Of a stretch of 64,000 nucleotides of DNA, positions 11,311 to 19,880 are shown piece by piece. This DNA comes from Brienomyrus brachyistius. Taxonomy: Eukaryota > Chordata > Actinopteri > Osteoglossiformes > Mormyridae. The notes beneath the pieces were generated by a model. That model saw only the letters and a list, made by a program, of their open reading frames with translations, did no database searches and was not told the DNA's origin. A program made the translations under genes and the position numbers. Location of the stretch: the NCBI RefSeq assembly GCF_023856365.1, contig NW_026042457.1, positions 205,722 through 269,721 on the forward strand. Direction: 5' to 3'. How positions within the stretch are numbered: position 1 is the first letter of the stretch; every line of letters starts with the position of its first letter.

Positions 11311-11339
11311 TATAATTTGGTCCTTCGAGCCGGATTCGA
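11208..11339 (+). repeat. 66 bp tandem duplication spanning U5 end and primer site
   Basis: Copy one is 11208-11273 and copy two 11274-11339. The second contains the LTR end and the true primer site. The first contains tttggtcct (11260-11268) at the matching place, which looks like a ghost of the primer-site start locked inside U5. Confidence 0.65.
11318..11334 (+). other. Primer binding site, tRNA-Tyr type
   Basis: TGGTCCTTCGAGCCGGA is complementary over 17 bases to the 3' end (with CCA) of vertebrate tRNA-Tyr. It begins 7 bases after the LTR end. Confidence 0.75.
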
Positions 11340-11896
11340 GGACACCTGACGACATCGCCAGCACGCCGAGAGGAGCGACACTGAAGCCTGCCGGCAGCCA
11401 CTCGGAGACGGGTGCAGAAAAGACCTGTGACGTGAATTCGTCATCAGGCCGGTGGTTAGAACTGCGCTCGACGTCTGGTGATGTCTGACGGACCTCGGTG
11501 GCGGAACACAGGCACACAGGACAGGTGAGACAACAAAGGTTATTCAGCGAAATAACCGGGTCAATTGACGTGGGTTAGGCTTAGCCGTAATTAAGCAGAA
11601 AAGGGGTTAGGCTTAGCCGTAATTAAGCGAAATATGAACATGCATGTATTGTGTGAATGACTGGACTAAGACTATTAAAGAGGCTTAGAGTTGCTTCTGT
11701 CAGTCCATTTCTTATTTTGCCTGGTGGGAAAGAAGTACTGGTGATTGAAGGATCAAGGACGGGTTTCATCCCTGAAAACCGATACCGCTGCACGAACAGC
11801 GTGTAGTAGAAGGCCGTATTGGTGTCCTCCCATATATCTTGTACCAGTGAATTTCCACCCAGGACCTGTGTAGTGCGGAGACGGGAAAGAAAAAAA
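11335..11896 (+). other. Retroviral leader with candidate splice donor
   Basis: Untranslated leader. CAG|GTGAGA at 11524/11525 is a good 5' splice site for making env mRNA. A matching acceptor could be the pyrimidine-rich ttctgtttctgttcaacag|g ending at 17284, inside the 3' end of pol. Both are inferred from consensus only. Confidence 0.4.
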
Positions 11897-13393
11897 ATGG
11901 GAAAGAATCAGAGTAAGAGGATTGAACTAGAGGGAGATGAGAAGTTTATGGAAGGATATAAACCAGGTTCAGGACAAATAAGTAATCAGAGGTGGAGAAA
12001 AAAACATGGGTTTGAAGGGAAACTCCACACTCCAGATATCTTAAAATTACAAGGAAATTTAAGACTAGAAATGTTACAAACCTTGAAGAAAGGAAAATTG
12101 GAGAAAAGGAAAAAAGAATATAAGTATTCAGATAATTGGTTGGAACAAAGTAAGTTAAGAGATGTACGTAGAAAGCAGAAAAAGGATGATAGAAAGGATA
12201 AATTAACTGCAGCCGCTCTAATCACTTTAGATGATGAGACGGTGGCCAAAATAAAACATAGAGAAAATAGACCACCAACACCACCACTATTGCCTGCCCC
12301 TATGCAACCCGTAGATAGAAGGGAAATAAAACAACCATCAGCTATGGGCACAATACCAAAGAAGCCATCAGCTCTTCCTTCTTCCCCCATTATAACTAGG
12401 AGTAGAGATCCTACGTTATACCCTGTGCGCGATCTAGCTACTGCTAAGATTCGATGGCATCCGCGAAATGAAGGCATTGATATTGATAGTGAAGAGGAAG
12501 AAATAGAATTACAATGCCCCCTAGTGGAGGTGGCAAACCCTAATAGAGAGCCAGATGGAGGACCTGAAACAATGTTAGTCTATAGACCATGGACAGCTGA
12601 AGATAGAACGGCAGCATTAAAAGGAATACCTCCTGTTGATGAAGGGGTACCAGAATTTTGGACAGCAATATTGGAACTACAGAGCAGTTTCCACCTGAAT
12701 GGTAGAGAAATGTTCCAGTGTTTAAGACAGCTGTTCAATCATAAATGGGGAAGAGTAGCAGGAGACTTTACTGGTCATGGACCAGACAATCAACCACTTG
12801 CACATAATTCACAAGCTCTGCAACAGAGTATGGAGCAATTACATGGAAGGATAGAGACAGTGTTTATGAGACGAGCAGATTATGGCAGAATTGCACAATG
12901 CAAGCAAAAAGATGGAGAAGAGCCAGAGGATTTTATGGATAGGATGAGAGTGGTGTTTAGAGGGAATTCAGGAATTCCTTATAATGAGGAAAATGGAGGA
13001 GTTTATCAGCAACAGTTAAAACGTGCGTTCATCACAGGGCTAAAACCTGAACTGAAGAGATACATAGATAAACATTGGGTACATCAGAATACTGGTTCAG
13101 TACAGCAAGCCCTAGAATATGCCCAACACGCCCATACAGCACAAAAACAGAAATCAGACGCAGTGTTTGCTGCTAATGATACTGTTGCAATAATACATAT
13201 GAATCCTCCGGGGAGGGGAGGGTTCAGAGGAAGGTCACGAGGCCGAGGAAGGGGGAGAGGTGCTTTTAGGAGCAATCAGCGAAATTTATTACAGCAAGAT
13301 AACACTTGCTGGACATGCGGAAAACTTGGGCACTTAGCTAGGCAATGTAGAACCAAGTTTATAAACAACCCAAATTCCACAGAGAATCAATGA
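11897..13393 (+). CDS. gag: Retroviral Gag polyprotein
   Basis: 498 codons from the first in-frame ATG to TGA at 13391-13393. The start is chosen because M-G-K-N-Q-S is an N-myristoylation signal, as in matrix proteins; upstream the frame is open but has only a TTG. In order: basic matrix (about residues 1-110), a Pro-rich linker with PPTPPLL (about 125-135), capsid (about 230-410) with a major-homology-like stretch rich in Gln, Lys, Glu and Phe near 350-365, an Arg/Gly-rich nucleocapsid stretch, and one CX2CX4HX4C zinc knuckle at residues 471-484 (C471, C474, H479, C484). A single knuckle is gammaretrovirus-like. It should assemble particles and package RNA. pro follows in the same frame after the TGA. 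Confidence 0.93.
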   Translation: MGKNQSKRIELEGDEKFMEGYKPGSGQISNQRWRKKHGFEGKLHTPDILKLQGNLRLEMLQTLKKGKLEKRKKEYKYSDNWLEQSKLRDVRRKQKKDDRKDKLTAAALITLDDETVAKIKHRENRPPTPPLLPAPMQPVDRREIKQPSAMGTIPKKPSALPSSPIITRSRDPTLYPVRDLATAKIRWHPRNEGIDIDSEEEEIELQCPLVEVANPNREPDGGPETMLVYRPWTAEDRTAALKGIPPVDEGVPEFWTAILELQSSFHLNGREMFQCLRQLFNHKWGRVAGDFTGHGPDNQPLAHNSQALQQSMEQLHGRIETVFMRRADYGRIAQCKQKDGEEPEDFMDRMRVVFRGNSGIPYNEENGGVYQQQLKRAFITGLKPELKRYIDKHWVHQNTGSVQQALEYAQHAHTAQKQKSDAVFAANDTVAIIHMNPPGRGGFRGRSRGRGRGRGAFRSNQRNLLQQDNTCWTCGKLGHLARQCRTKFINNPNSTENQ

Positions 13394-13399
13394 CAATTA
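13391..13399 (+). promoter_or_regulatory. Readthrough-type stop: TGA followed by CAATTA
   Basis: The gag stop is followed at once by CAATTA, which matches the CARYYA context known to promote stop-codon readthrough in plant viruses. The frame stays open for 323 codons afterwards, with no ATG near its start, so pro would be made by readthrough as a Gag fusion. Confidence 0.65.
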
Positions 13400-14365
13400 G
13401 CCTGTGAACTATCAAAAGAGCCAGATAAGCTGCAAAAACAGGATGAGACAGAAGAGATAGATTTGCAAGCAGTTTACCAGCTGCTAGCACTAAAACAACT
13501 TGAAGAACTACCAAAACGAAGGCTTATTATAAATGGGAAAATATATGAGTGCCTATGTGATACAGGAGCCTGTAGGACAGTGTTAACCACTAGCCCTCCA
13601 AGGGTCACCTTTTCTTCGTCCTCCATAAATATCCGAACTGCAGGAGGCCAAGCTGAAAGTCATCAATTGACAAATCCAGTTAGCATAAAAGATGAGGAAA
13701 CAGAGTTAGAATGTCACGCCCAAGTGCTAATAAGCCCTTCATGTCCAGTCAATCTGTTAGGAAGGGATCTTATGATACAAATGGGTATTAGTGTGATTGC
13801 AACACCCACTGGCATGAAGGCTATAGTAGAAAAGCAAACTTTCGTGATACATGGCATGTCAGCTCCACAGTATTATTGGTCCCTAGATCTGGGGGGGACA
13901 GCACAGACACGTGAAATATTGAGAAAAACTAGAGAAAAGCAGTCCCCTAAACAAACCCAGTTCATGCCTGACGATGCCTTACACGTCACTATGTGGTACA
14001 AAGGCACCCTAGGACCAGATTATGCCTATGACAAAACGTTTCATGCCCTTCAAGACACTTGTATCACCTTACAACATATATATGTTAACTCCACTACTGG
14101 CTTTTCTGCTGCTTCAGTCATCTTATCTAATAAACAACAGGCTGTGTTCAGAGGGGAAACACCACACGTATCTCTATCAAAACCACCTCAGATGCAGTGG
14201 AGGGACGTAGAGATGTTCTTACGAGATTCCATGCACAGTTACAATAACTACCAACCCGTACCTGGCTCCTTTTGGAGCTATGACAAAAAACACAATGTGT
14301 GGCGGTTTCCTTTGGGATGGAGAGTTCAAACCACTCTCACCACACACTTGCAGGACCCAACCTGA
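13394..14365 (+). CDS. pro: Retroviral protease plus a candidate 2H phosphoesterase domain
   Basis: Open in the gag frame from 13394 to TGA at 14363-14365 (323 codons). The aspartic protease carries the D-T-G-A active site at 13559-13570 and an LLGRD motif about 65 residues later; it would mature the polyproteins. After it come about 150 residues that are not part of a standard protease. They contain H-V-T-M (His codon 13982-13984) and H-V-S-L (His codon 14165-14167), 61 residues apart, which fits the paired H-x-T/S motifs of 2H phosphoesterases. The pair is followed by an Arg/Trp-containing helix and a Trp-rich end. dUTPase motifs are absent. The protease call is firm; the 2H call rests on the motif pair and needs a profile search. 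Confidence 0.8.
   Translation, partial: QLACELSKEPDKLQKQDETEEIDLQAVYQLLALKQLEELPKRRLIINGKIYECLCDTGACRTVLTTSPPRVTFSSSSINIRTAGGQAESHQLTNPVSIKDEETELECHAQVLISPSCPVNLLGRDLMIQMGISVIATPTGMKAIVEKQTFVIHGMSAPQYYWSLDLGGTAQTREILRKTREKQSPKQTQFMPDDALHVTMWYKGTLGPDYAYDKTFHALQDTCITLQHIYVNSTTGFSAASVILSNKQQAVFRGETPHVSLSKPPQMQWRDVEMFLRDSMHSYNNYQPVPGSFWSYDKKHNVWRFPLGWRVQTTLTTHLQDPT
13900..14362 (+). other. Candidate 2H phosphoesterase-like domain between PR and RT
   Basis: Two H-hydrophobic-T/S-hydrophobic motifs (HVTM at 13982-13993, HVSL at 14165-14176) sit in beta-strand-like surroundings. In known 2H enzymes the two His act as acid and base on 2',3'-cyclic or 2',5'-linked phosphates. Some RNA viruses carry such a domain to destroy 2-5A and block RNase L. 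Standard gammaretroviruses go straight from protease to RT, so the segment is an accessory insertion. Enzyme activity is inferred. Confidence 0.5.
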
Positions 14366-14417
14366 CAAATTTTTCCAACCCTGGAGGAGGGATCATGTCC
14401 AGATCTAGATCGCCTCC
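14363..14417 (+). promoter_or_regulatory. Second in-frame TGA with downstream hairpin
   Basis: TGA at 14363-14365 separates pro from pol in one frame and is also followed by CAA. A stem can form from GGAGGGATC (14386-14394) and GATC-g-CCTCC (14408-14417): 9 pairs, one bulged G and a 13-base loop, starting 20 bases after the stop. It could be a second readthrough signal, or the TGA could be a recent CGA-to-TGA mutation. Confidence 0.4.
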
Positions 14418-17400
14418 CGGAAGGGTTGTGGTCGTCCTCCCCCACTGATGTAGGACTGGTAAAGGGGTTTCCACCTTACAAAGTAATTGTGAAATCAGAA
14501 CACCGTCCGGTAGTTAGACAATACCCGTTAAAACCTGAAGCAGAGAAAGGTATAGCCCCTGTAGTGCAGGATATGTTGGCATCAGGAATATTGCGAGAGG
14601 CTCCTGAGGCCACTTGCAATACTCCTATATTCCCCGTCCAGAAGGGACATACAGGGAAATGGCGCATGGTGCAGGATTTAAGACCAGTAAATGAAATAGT
14701 ACAACATGCTGCACCAGATGTGCCTAATCCACACCTTTTGTTAAATTCCTTGTCCCCTGACAAGAAGTATTTTTCAGTAGTGGATCTGAGTAATGCCTTT
14801 TTCTCAGTACCACTACATCCTGATTCACAACACTTATTTGGTTTCACTTATAAAGGACATAAATACACATACACTAGACTCCCTCAAGGGTTTTCAGAAA
14901 GTCCACATGTATATACAATGGCACTACGCTATTCAATGAGTTCCTGTAAAATACCATCCCATAGTCAAGTGCTATTGTATGTAGATGATATATTAATTGC
15001 TTCAGATACAAAACAGCATTGCAAAGAAGCCACACTGTTAGTGTTACAGCATTTGTATGATACAGGACATAAAGCATCAAAACAAAAATTACAGTATTGC
15101 AGAGAGGAAGTTATATATCTTGGACATAAACTCTCCCAACAAGGTCGATCATTATTAGAAACTAGAAAACAGGCAATACAAGAGGCACCAAAGCCAAAGA
15201 CTAAACAGCAAATGATGTCCTTCTTAGGACTTTGCAATTATTGCAGGGAATGGTTACCTGATTATGCTGCACTCGTTCAACCTTTACAAACCCTGATTTA
15301 TGGGAAGGACATGGCACTGAAAGATAAAATTCAGTGGACAAAAGAAGGAGAATTGGCATTCACAAACTTAAAAATGATGTTACAAACTAATGTGACACTT
15401 GCTCTGCCAGATTATCAACAACCATTTATTCTATGTGTTGATGCAAATCAAGGGTATATGAAGGCAGTATTAACACAGCCATTCGGCGCAAAAGAGAGGC
15501 CATTGGCGTTCTATTCTAAACGATTAGATGCAGTGGCAGCTGGTTTTCCGCAGTGTTTGCAGGCATGTGCAGCTGCTGCAGAAGCAGTGAAATTATCAGC
15601 AGAATTAGTGTTGTGTCACCCACTCACTTTGAAGGTGCCACATTCAGTTTCTTTAGTTTTACTGCAGACGCCACTGCCATTCCTCACACATGTTAGACAT
15701 CTGACCCTAGTCTCACTCCTGCTTTCACAGTCAAACATCACAATACAGCGATGTGGTCCTCTCAACCCTAGCACCCTTCTTCCGACAGCGGAAGATGGAG
15801 AGCCACATTCGTGCAAAGCAGTTGTGGAAGAACAAACCAAACCAAGAGCAGATATTTTACAGACCCCAATACCAGATTCAACAGTTGTTTTTGTAGATGG
15901 ATCAGCATCAAAAAATGACATGGGGAAGAACAAGGTCGGATATGCTGTAGTTACATCTACTGAAGTGTTGGAGGCCAATGCACTTCCCCCTGCTTGTTCA
16001 GCACAAGCGGCTGAACTCTATGCTGTAATTAGGGCATGTGAGCTCTTCAAAAACAAGCCACTTACAATATACACTGATAGTCAATATGTGTTTGGAGCTG
16101 TTCATCACCATGCAAGAGTGTGGAAAAATAGAGGATTCAAGACATCGCAAGGAACATCTTTAACTCATACGAACCTATTACTCAGGTTGTTAGATGTTGT
16201 GCAATTACCAAATTGCCTTGCGATATGCAAATGTAAGGCACACCAAACTGATGCTTCCGCAATAGCTAAAGGAAACAGTTTTGCGGACATGACGGCAAAA
16301 AGTGCTGCACAAAAACAACCTGCCTTAAATGTTACAGATGTCTTGTTGATAGATAGTGATGTACTATGTGATGCACAGACTCATGCACCTAAAACAGAAA
16401 TACAGAGCTGGATTAAGAGAGGAGCAATACAGCAAGGGAAAACTTATTATATGAATGACAAGCCCATCCTACCAAAAAATTTATACAAGACAGCTGCCTT
16501 AGTGAGCCATGGAAACACCCATGTCTCAACAGGAGGGATGGTACATATTATTCAACAATACTTTTATACTATAAATTTTTCTGATTATGCAAAACAATTT
16601 TGTCGAGCGTGCTTAATTTGCTGTAAACACAATGCACAAGGCAACATAAGGCCAAAACGTGGCCAGTTTCCCGCAGCTGAGTATCCATTTCAAATTGTAC
16701 ATATGGATTTCATTGAATTATCTTGGTCACAAGGGAAGAAGTGTTGCCTAGTCGTTATAGACACCTTTTCTAAGTGGGTAGAAATATACCCTGTAAAACA
16801 CTGTGATGCAATGACCGTTGCAAAATGTTTGGTAGGCCATTATTTCCCTACCTATGGCATACCTCATATTATAAGATCGGACAATGGGACTCATTTTGTA
16901 AATCAGACCATGTCCCTTTGCTCACAAGCATTAGGGTTTACGATCAAAAATCATTGTGCTTATCACCCCCAGAGCGCAGGCTTGGTGGAAAGGACCAACG
17001 GCACCATTAAAACAAGGCTCAGAAAGACAGTGGAAGAGACAAAAAGACCGTGGCCAGAATGTTTGTCTCTAGTAAAATTATGGATGAGAATAACTCCCAC
17101 TCCTGCAGGATTGACACCATTTGAAATAGTGTATGGTAGACCGTTTCCCTTAGCAACCGAAATGAGTGATATAGGAAAAGCAGACAGAGAAAATACGTTA
17201 GCCGATTGGATGCGTAAGCTATTATCATCACAACAAAAACATAACCCCAGTAGTCTGCCAGTAAATTCTGTTTCTGTTCAACAGGATAATCTGCAGCCAG
17301 GAGATTGGATCCTGGTCAAGGTCCTGTTGCGAAAGGATTGGAGCACGCCTCGGTGGGACGGACCTTATCAAGTCCTGCTCACAACACCAACAGCGGTGAA

Positions 17401-17485
17401 AATAGCAGAGCGACCTTCCTGGATACATAAGAGTCACTGTAAGCCCATCAAGCCCGTATCAGAGACCTCTGTACCTTCGGAGTAG
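14366..17485 (+). CDS. pol: Retroviral Pol: reverse transcriptase, RNase H, integrase
   Basis: Open for 1039 codons, in the same frame as gag and pro, ending TAG at 17483-17485. No ATG lies near its start, so it depends on readthrough. RT has the VQDLRPVN-type fingers motif, LPQGF, and the catalytic Y-V-D-D at 14978-14989. RNase H shows FVDGSA (about 15890), AAELYA and TDSQY (about 16070). Integrase has an HX3H...CX2C zinc site (H-G-N-T-H about 16507; CRAC at 16601-16612) and a DD35E triad with Asp codons at 16706 and 16880 and Glu at 16988. WDGPY near the C-terminus is the GPY/F module. All catalytic residues are intact. Env follows in another frame 91 bases later. Confidence 0.94.
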   Translation, partial: QIFPTLEEGSCPDLDRLPEGLWSSSPTDVGLVKGFPPYKVIVKSEHRPVVRQYPLKPEAEKGIAPVVQDMLASGILREAPEATCNTPIFPVQKGHTGKWRMVQDLRPVNEIVQHAAPDVPNPHLLLNSLSPDKKYFSVVDLSNAFFSVPLHPDSQHLFGFTYKGHKYTYTRLPQGFSESPHVYTMALRYSMSSCKIPSHSQVLLYVDDILIASDTKQHCKEATLLVLQHLYDTGHKASKQKLQYCREEVIYLGHKLSQQGRSLLETRKQAIQEAPKPKTKQQMMSFLGLCNYCREWLPDYAALVQPLQTLIYGKDMALKDKIQWTKEGELAFTNLKMMLQTNVTLALPDYQQPFILCVDANQGYMKAVLTQPFGAKERPLAFYSKRLDAVAAGFPQCLQACAAAAEAVKLSAELVLCHPLTLKVPHSVSLVLLQTPLPFLTHVRHLTLVSLLLSQSNITIQRCGPLNPSTLLPTAEDGEPHSCKAVVEEQTKPRADILQTPIPDSTVVFVDGSASKNDMGKNKVGYAVVTSTEVLEANALPPACSAQAAELYAVIRACELFKNKPLTIYTDSQYVFGAVHHHARVWKNRGFKTSQGTSLTHTNLLLRLLDVVQLPNCLAICKCKAHQTDASAIAKGNSFADMTAKSAAQKQPALNVTDVLLIDSDVLCDAQTHAPKTEIQSWIKRGAIQQGKTYYMNDKPILPKNLYKTAALVSHGNTHVSTGGMVHIIQQYFYTINFSDYAKQFCRACLICCKHNAQGNIRPKRGQFPAAEYPFQIVHMDFIELSWSQGKKCCLVVIDTFSKWVEIYPVKHCDAMTVAKCLVGHYFPTYGIPHIIRSDNGTHFVNQTMSLCSQALGFTIKNHCAYHPQSAGLVERTNGTIKTRLRKTVEETKRPWPECLSLVKLWMRITPTPAGLTPFEIVYGRPFPLATEMSDIGKADRENTLADWMRKLLSSQQKHNPSSLPVNSVSVQQDNLQPGDWILVKVLLRKDWSTPRWDGPYQVLLTTPTAVKIAERPSWIHKSHCKPIKPVSETSVPSE

Positions 17486-17576
17486 CAGTGGAAGTCCGCT
17501 ACAAAGGCGCAGCAATCAATAGGATACTGACGTCTCAACCCGGTGAAGAAAACAGCTGATCTGCACTCCATTTAGA

Positions 17577-19004
17577 ATGGCTCTGATTGGGTGGGGATGT
17601 GGTAAGGTAACTCTCGGTGTAATTCTCTTTATGGGAATTGTTGGTCTGCTTCTGCACTCACCAGAGCAGGTGTTTCGCCCACCTAGATGGACACATGACG
17701 GCTCCCACCTGAGACCTATCTCCACAAATGAGACCCATCCTTTCCTACAAAACTACTGGTACCGTTATGTTTATGATTCAGCAAAGAAAGACAATTTAAC
17801 TAATTGTTATGTCTGTACCCACATGCCATCTCATGCCGATGGATTAACTATATATGGGAAACCTATGAATAAGTCACAAGCAAAGTGTGCTGCCTCTTTT
17901 GCAGGTGTAGGCTATCAGCATGATAATATAAAAATAAATGATACAGATCCATATACTGCTGGTTTGGATAATGGCGTATGTGCACAGCAGTTTTGGATCG
18001 ATTTTGCTATAAAAGTGTCAAATATATCCTTACCTTTATCTGTCCACCTGAACATGGACCCTAAAACATTTAATCACTCAATGTGTTATGACCAAATGAA
18101 CGGCACCCATCATATGGGGAACACCACCAACTGTGCCCAAATACTAGTACACGGAGAAGGTGCCCCGGTAAACATAAGTGGATTTAGTAATGGCACCTAC
18201 TGGGTGCAAGGAGTAGCTTGGTTATGTGGACCCCGCGCATATTTCGTTTTGCCCTATAACTGGTATGGTGTGTGCGCTCCAATCTTTGTGTCAGACCATA
18301 CTTTCCTGGTGTCACTGTCATCTACACCAGCGAACCGCAGGCGCCGGTCCATCATAACTACAGCTTCTCTCCATCCTCATGACAGTGTCTGGGGTTCAGA
18401 TGTTCCCCAGGAGTTCAAACATTGGTCTACAGACCAGAAAGTATTAATGTCTCTTTTTCCCTGGGTAGGAACAGCAAAGAATACGTTACGATTAGAAACT
18501 ATTGATTATCGTTTGGGGCTGTTCATAAATAACTCCATCATAATAAATGAGCAACAGAATGGTGAGATAGATGCTATTAAACAGATGGTCATTCAGAATA
18601 GAATGGTTTTAGACATACTTACTGCTGCACAAGGTGGTGTGTGCGTGCTTTTAAATAATACCTGCTGTACATATATTCCCGATAATGTGCACTCACCCAA
18701 CATGACTACAGCCTTGGACCGTCTGCGAGAACTTCAAAAGATCATGACCTTAGACCCTCATGCTGGCCCCTCATGGTTGGACTGGTTTCTTACTGGGTCC
18801 TGGTGGCAGTTACTGCTAAAGTTCTCACTCCCCATTCTTGTTACATTATTATTTGTATGTTGTTGTTTCATTTGTATTATACCCTGCCTCCGTTCCATGA
18901 TACAACATACTTTTAGTTCTGTTTTTCTGCTATACACTGCAGAAGAACGAATGGATTTACTAACCTTGTCTAGCCCTCTTAATAATGATGATGATGTGAT
19001 CTGA
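17577..19004 (+). CDS. env: Retroviral envelope glycoprotein
   Basis: 475 codons from ATG, uninterrupted. A hydrophobic N-terminal signal (about residues 11-27) is followed by a surface subunit with a CXXC motif, C-Y-V-C, at residues 77-80 and many N-X-S/T sites. A furin-type R-R-R-R ends at residue 257. The transmembrane subunit has a heptad region, an immunosuppressive-like segment and CX6CC at residues 356-364. A membrane span lies at about 411-437 and a tail of about 38 residues follows. CXXC plus CX6CC marks a gamma-type Env in which the subunits are disulfide-linked. It would mediate receptor binding and fusion. Expression is probably from a spliced mRNA. The open frame fits a young provirus or selection. 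Confidence 0.92.
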   Translation: MALIGWGCGKVTLGVILFMGIVGLLLHSPEQVFRPPRWTHDGSHLRPISTNETHPFLQNYWYRYVYDSAKKDNLTNCYVCTHMPSHADGLTIYGKPMNKSQAKCAASFAGVGYQHDNIKINDTDPYTAGLDNGVCAQQFWIDFAIKVSNISLPLSVHLNMDPKTFNHSMCYDQMNGTHHMGNTTNCAQILVHGEGAPVNISGFSNGTYWVQGVAWLCGPRAYFVLPYNWYGVCAPIFVSDHTFLVSLSSTPANRRRRSIITTASLHPHDSVWGSDVPQEFKHWSTDQKVLMSLFPWVGTAKNTLRLETIDYRLGLFINNSIIINEQQNGEIDAIKQMVIQNRMVLDILTAAQGGVCVLLNNTCCTYIPDNVHSPNMTTALDRLRELQKIMTLDPHAGPSWLDWFLTGSWWQLLLKFSLPILVTLLFVCCCFICIIPCLRSMIQHTFSSVFLLYTAEERMDLLTLSSPLNNDDDVI

Positions 19005-19075
19005 ATGACGGTTGTGCTGAAAGTGTTTTTGCAATTTGTACAATACTGATGCTTCTGATCATACTGTCATGATAA

Positions 19076-19086
19076 ACAGGAGGGAC
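19076..19086 (+). other. Polypurine tract
   Basis: Purine-rich aggaggga-like run directly before the 3' LTR, as needed to prime plus-strand DNA. Confidence 0.7.
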
Positions 19087-19556
19087 TGTTAGGTTGAAGA
19101 AACTGTTAGTAATCATTTGTTATCATTTCTGTATAATCAGCAATGAGTGTAAATATGTATATACATTATTTTGTTTTCCTTTACCTTCATACTTTAGATT
19201 ATATTAGTTTACACGTATCCTGAGCACGTGTTTAAATAGTTGTCCACCTGAGTAAAACCAGAACTTCTTCTTACTCTCACAGTCTTTTCTTTGTTCTCAC
19301 TCCAAGACCCCTGCCCCCCATTGACTATAAATAAAGGTGCCAAGGGGAACCACCCTTTGTAACACATTCCTTTGTAGCCTAGCATGCAGAGAGTGTGGTT
19401 ACCCTTGTGCAAGTAAAACTCTAAGTGTGTTGTCTCGTAATTAATGGTGTGTACAGAGTTGGAGTGGAAAGCCTGTCGCTTTCTCCAACATATACTGTAC
19501 TGTAGTTTGGTCCTGTGTGCAGAGTTGGAGTGGAAAGCCTGACGCTTTCTCCAACA
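19087..19556 (+). repeat. 3' LTR (470 bp)
   Basis: Same length as the 5' LTR, and I saw no difference in a base-by-base reading. Followed by the target duplicate cccat and the interrupted minisatellite unit. Confidence 0.93.
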
Positions 19557-19561
19557 CCCAT

Positions 19562-19654
19562 ATATATATATATATATGTACATATATATAGTTTTTTTAT
19601 TAGCAATAGAAAAGAAAAATAACGCAGTTCTCCGTAAAGGAGGGATGGTGGATG

Positions 19655-19716
<62 letters not shown>

Positions 19717-19819
19717 TTATATAAAATAATTGTCACACAACCTGGGTGACATGCCTTGCCTGCTCACCCAATTTTAGTGCACTTTAGTTATCCATACTGA
19801 CCATCTAGTCTCGACACAC

Positions 19820-19880
<61 letters not shown>

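Larger units (their letters stand above)
10836..19561 (+). mobile_element. Near-intact gamma/epsilon-like endogenous retrovirus
   Basis: An 8716 bp provirus (10841-19556) has two 470 bp LTRs that I read as identical, a tRNA-Tyr-type primer site, full-length gag, pro, pol and env, and a 5 bp target duplication, cccat, at 10836-10840 and 19557-19561. The target is the gatacaccca|tatata boundary of a minisatellite unit. Identical LTRs and open frames point to recent insertion. One zinc knuckle in Gag, readthrough-style gag/pro, a GPY-type integrase end and a CX6CC Env place it with gamma- or epsilon-like (class I) retroviruses. Coding breaks are two in-frame TGA codons at 13391 and 14363. The second large copy of the region lacks it. 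Confidence 0.93.

Noticed and set aside
11819..11896. N-terminal extension of Gag
   Set aside because: The longer frame starts with TTG; the ATG at 11897 creates the myristoylation signal and is the first ATG.
13900..14362. dUTPase domain after the protease
   Set aside because: None of the five dUTPase motifs is visible; the paired His motifs fit 2H enzymes better.
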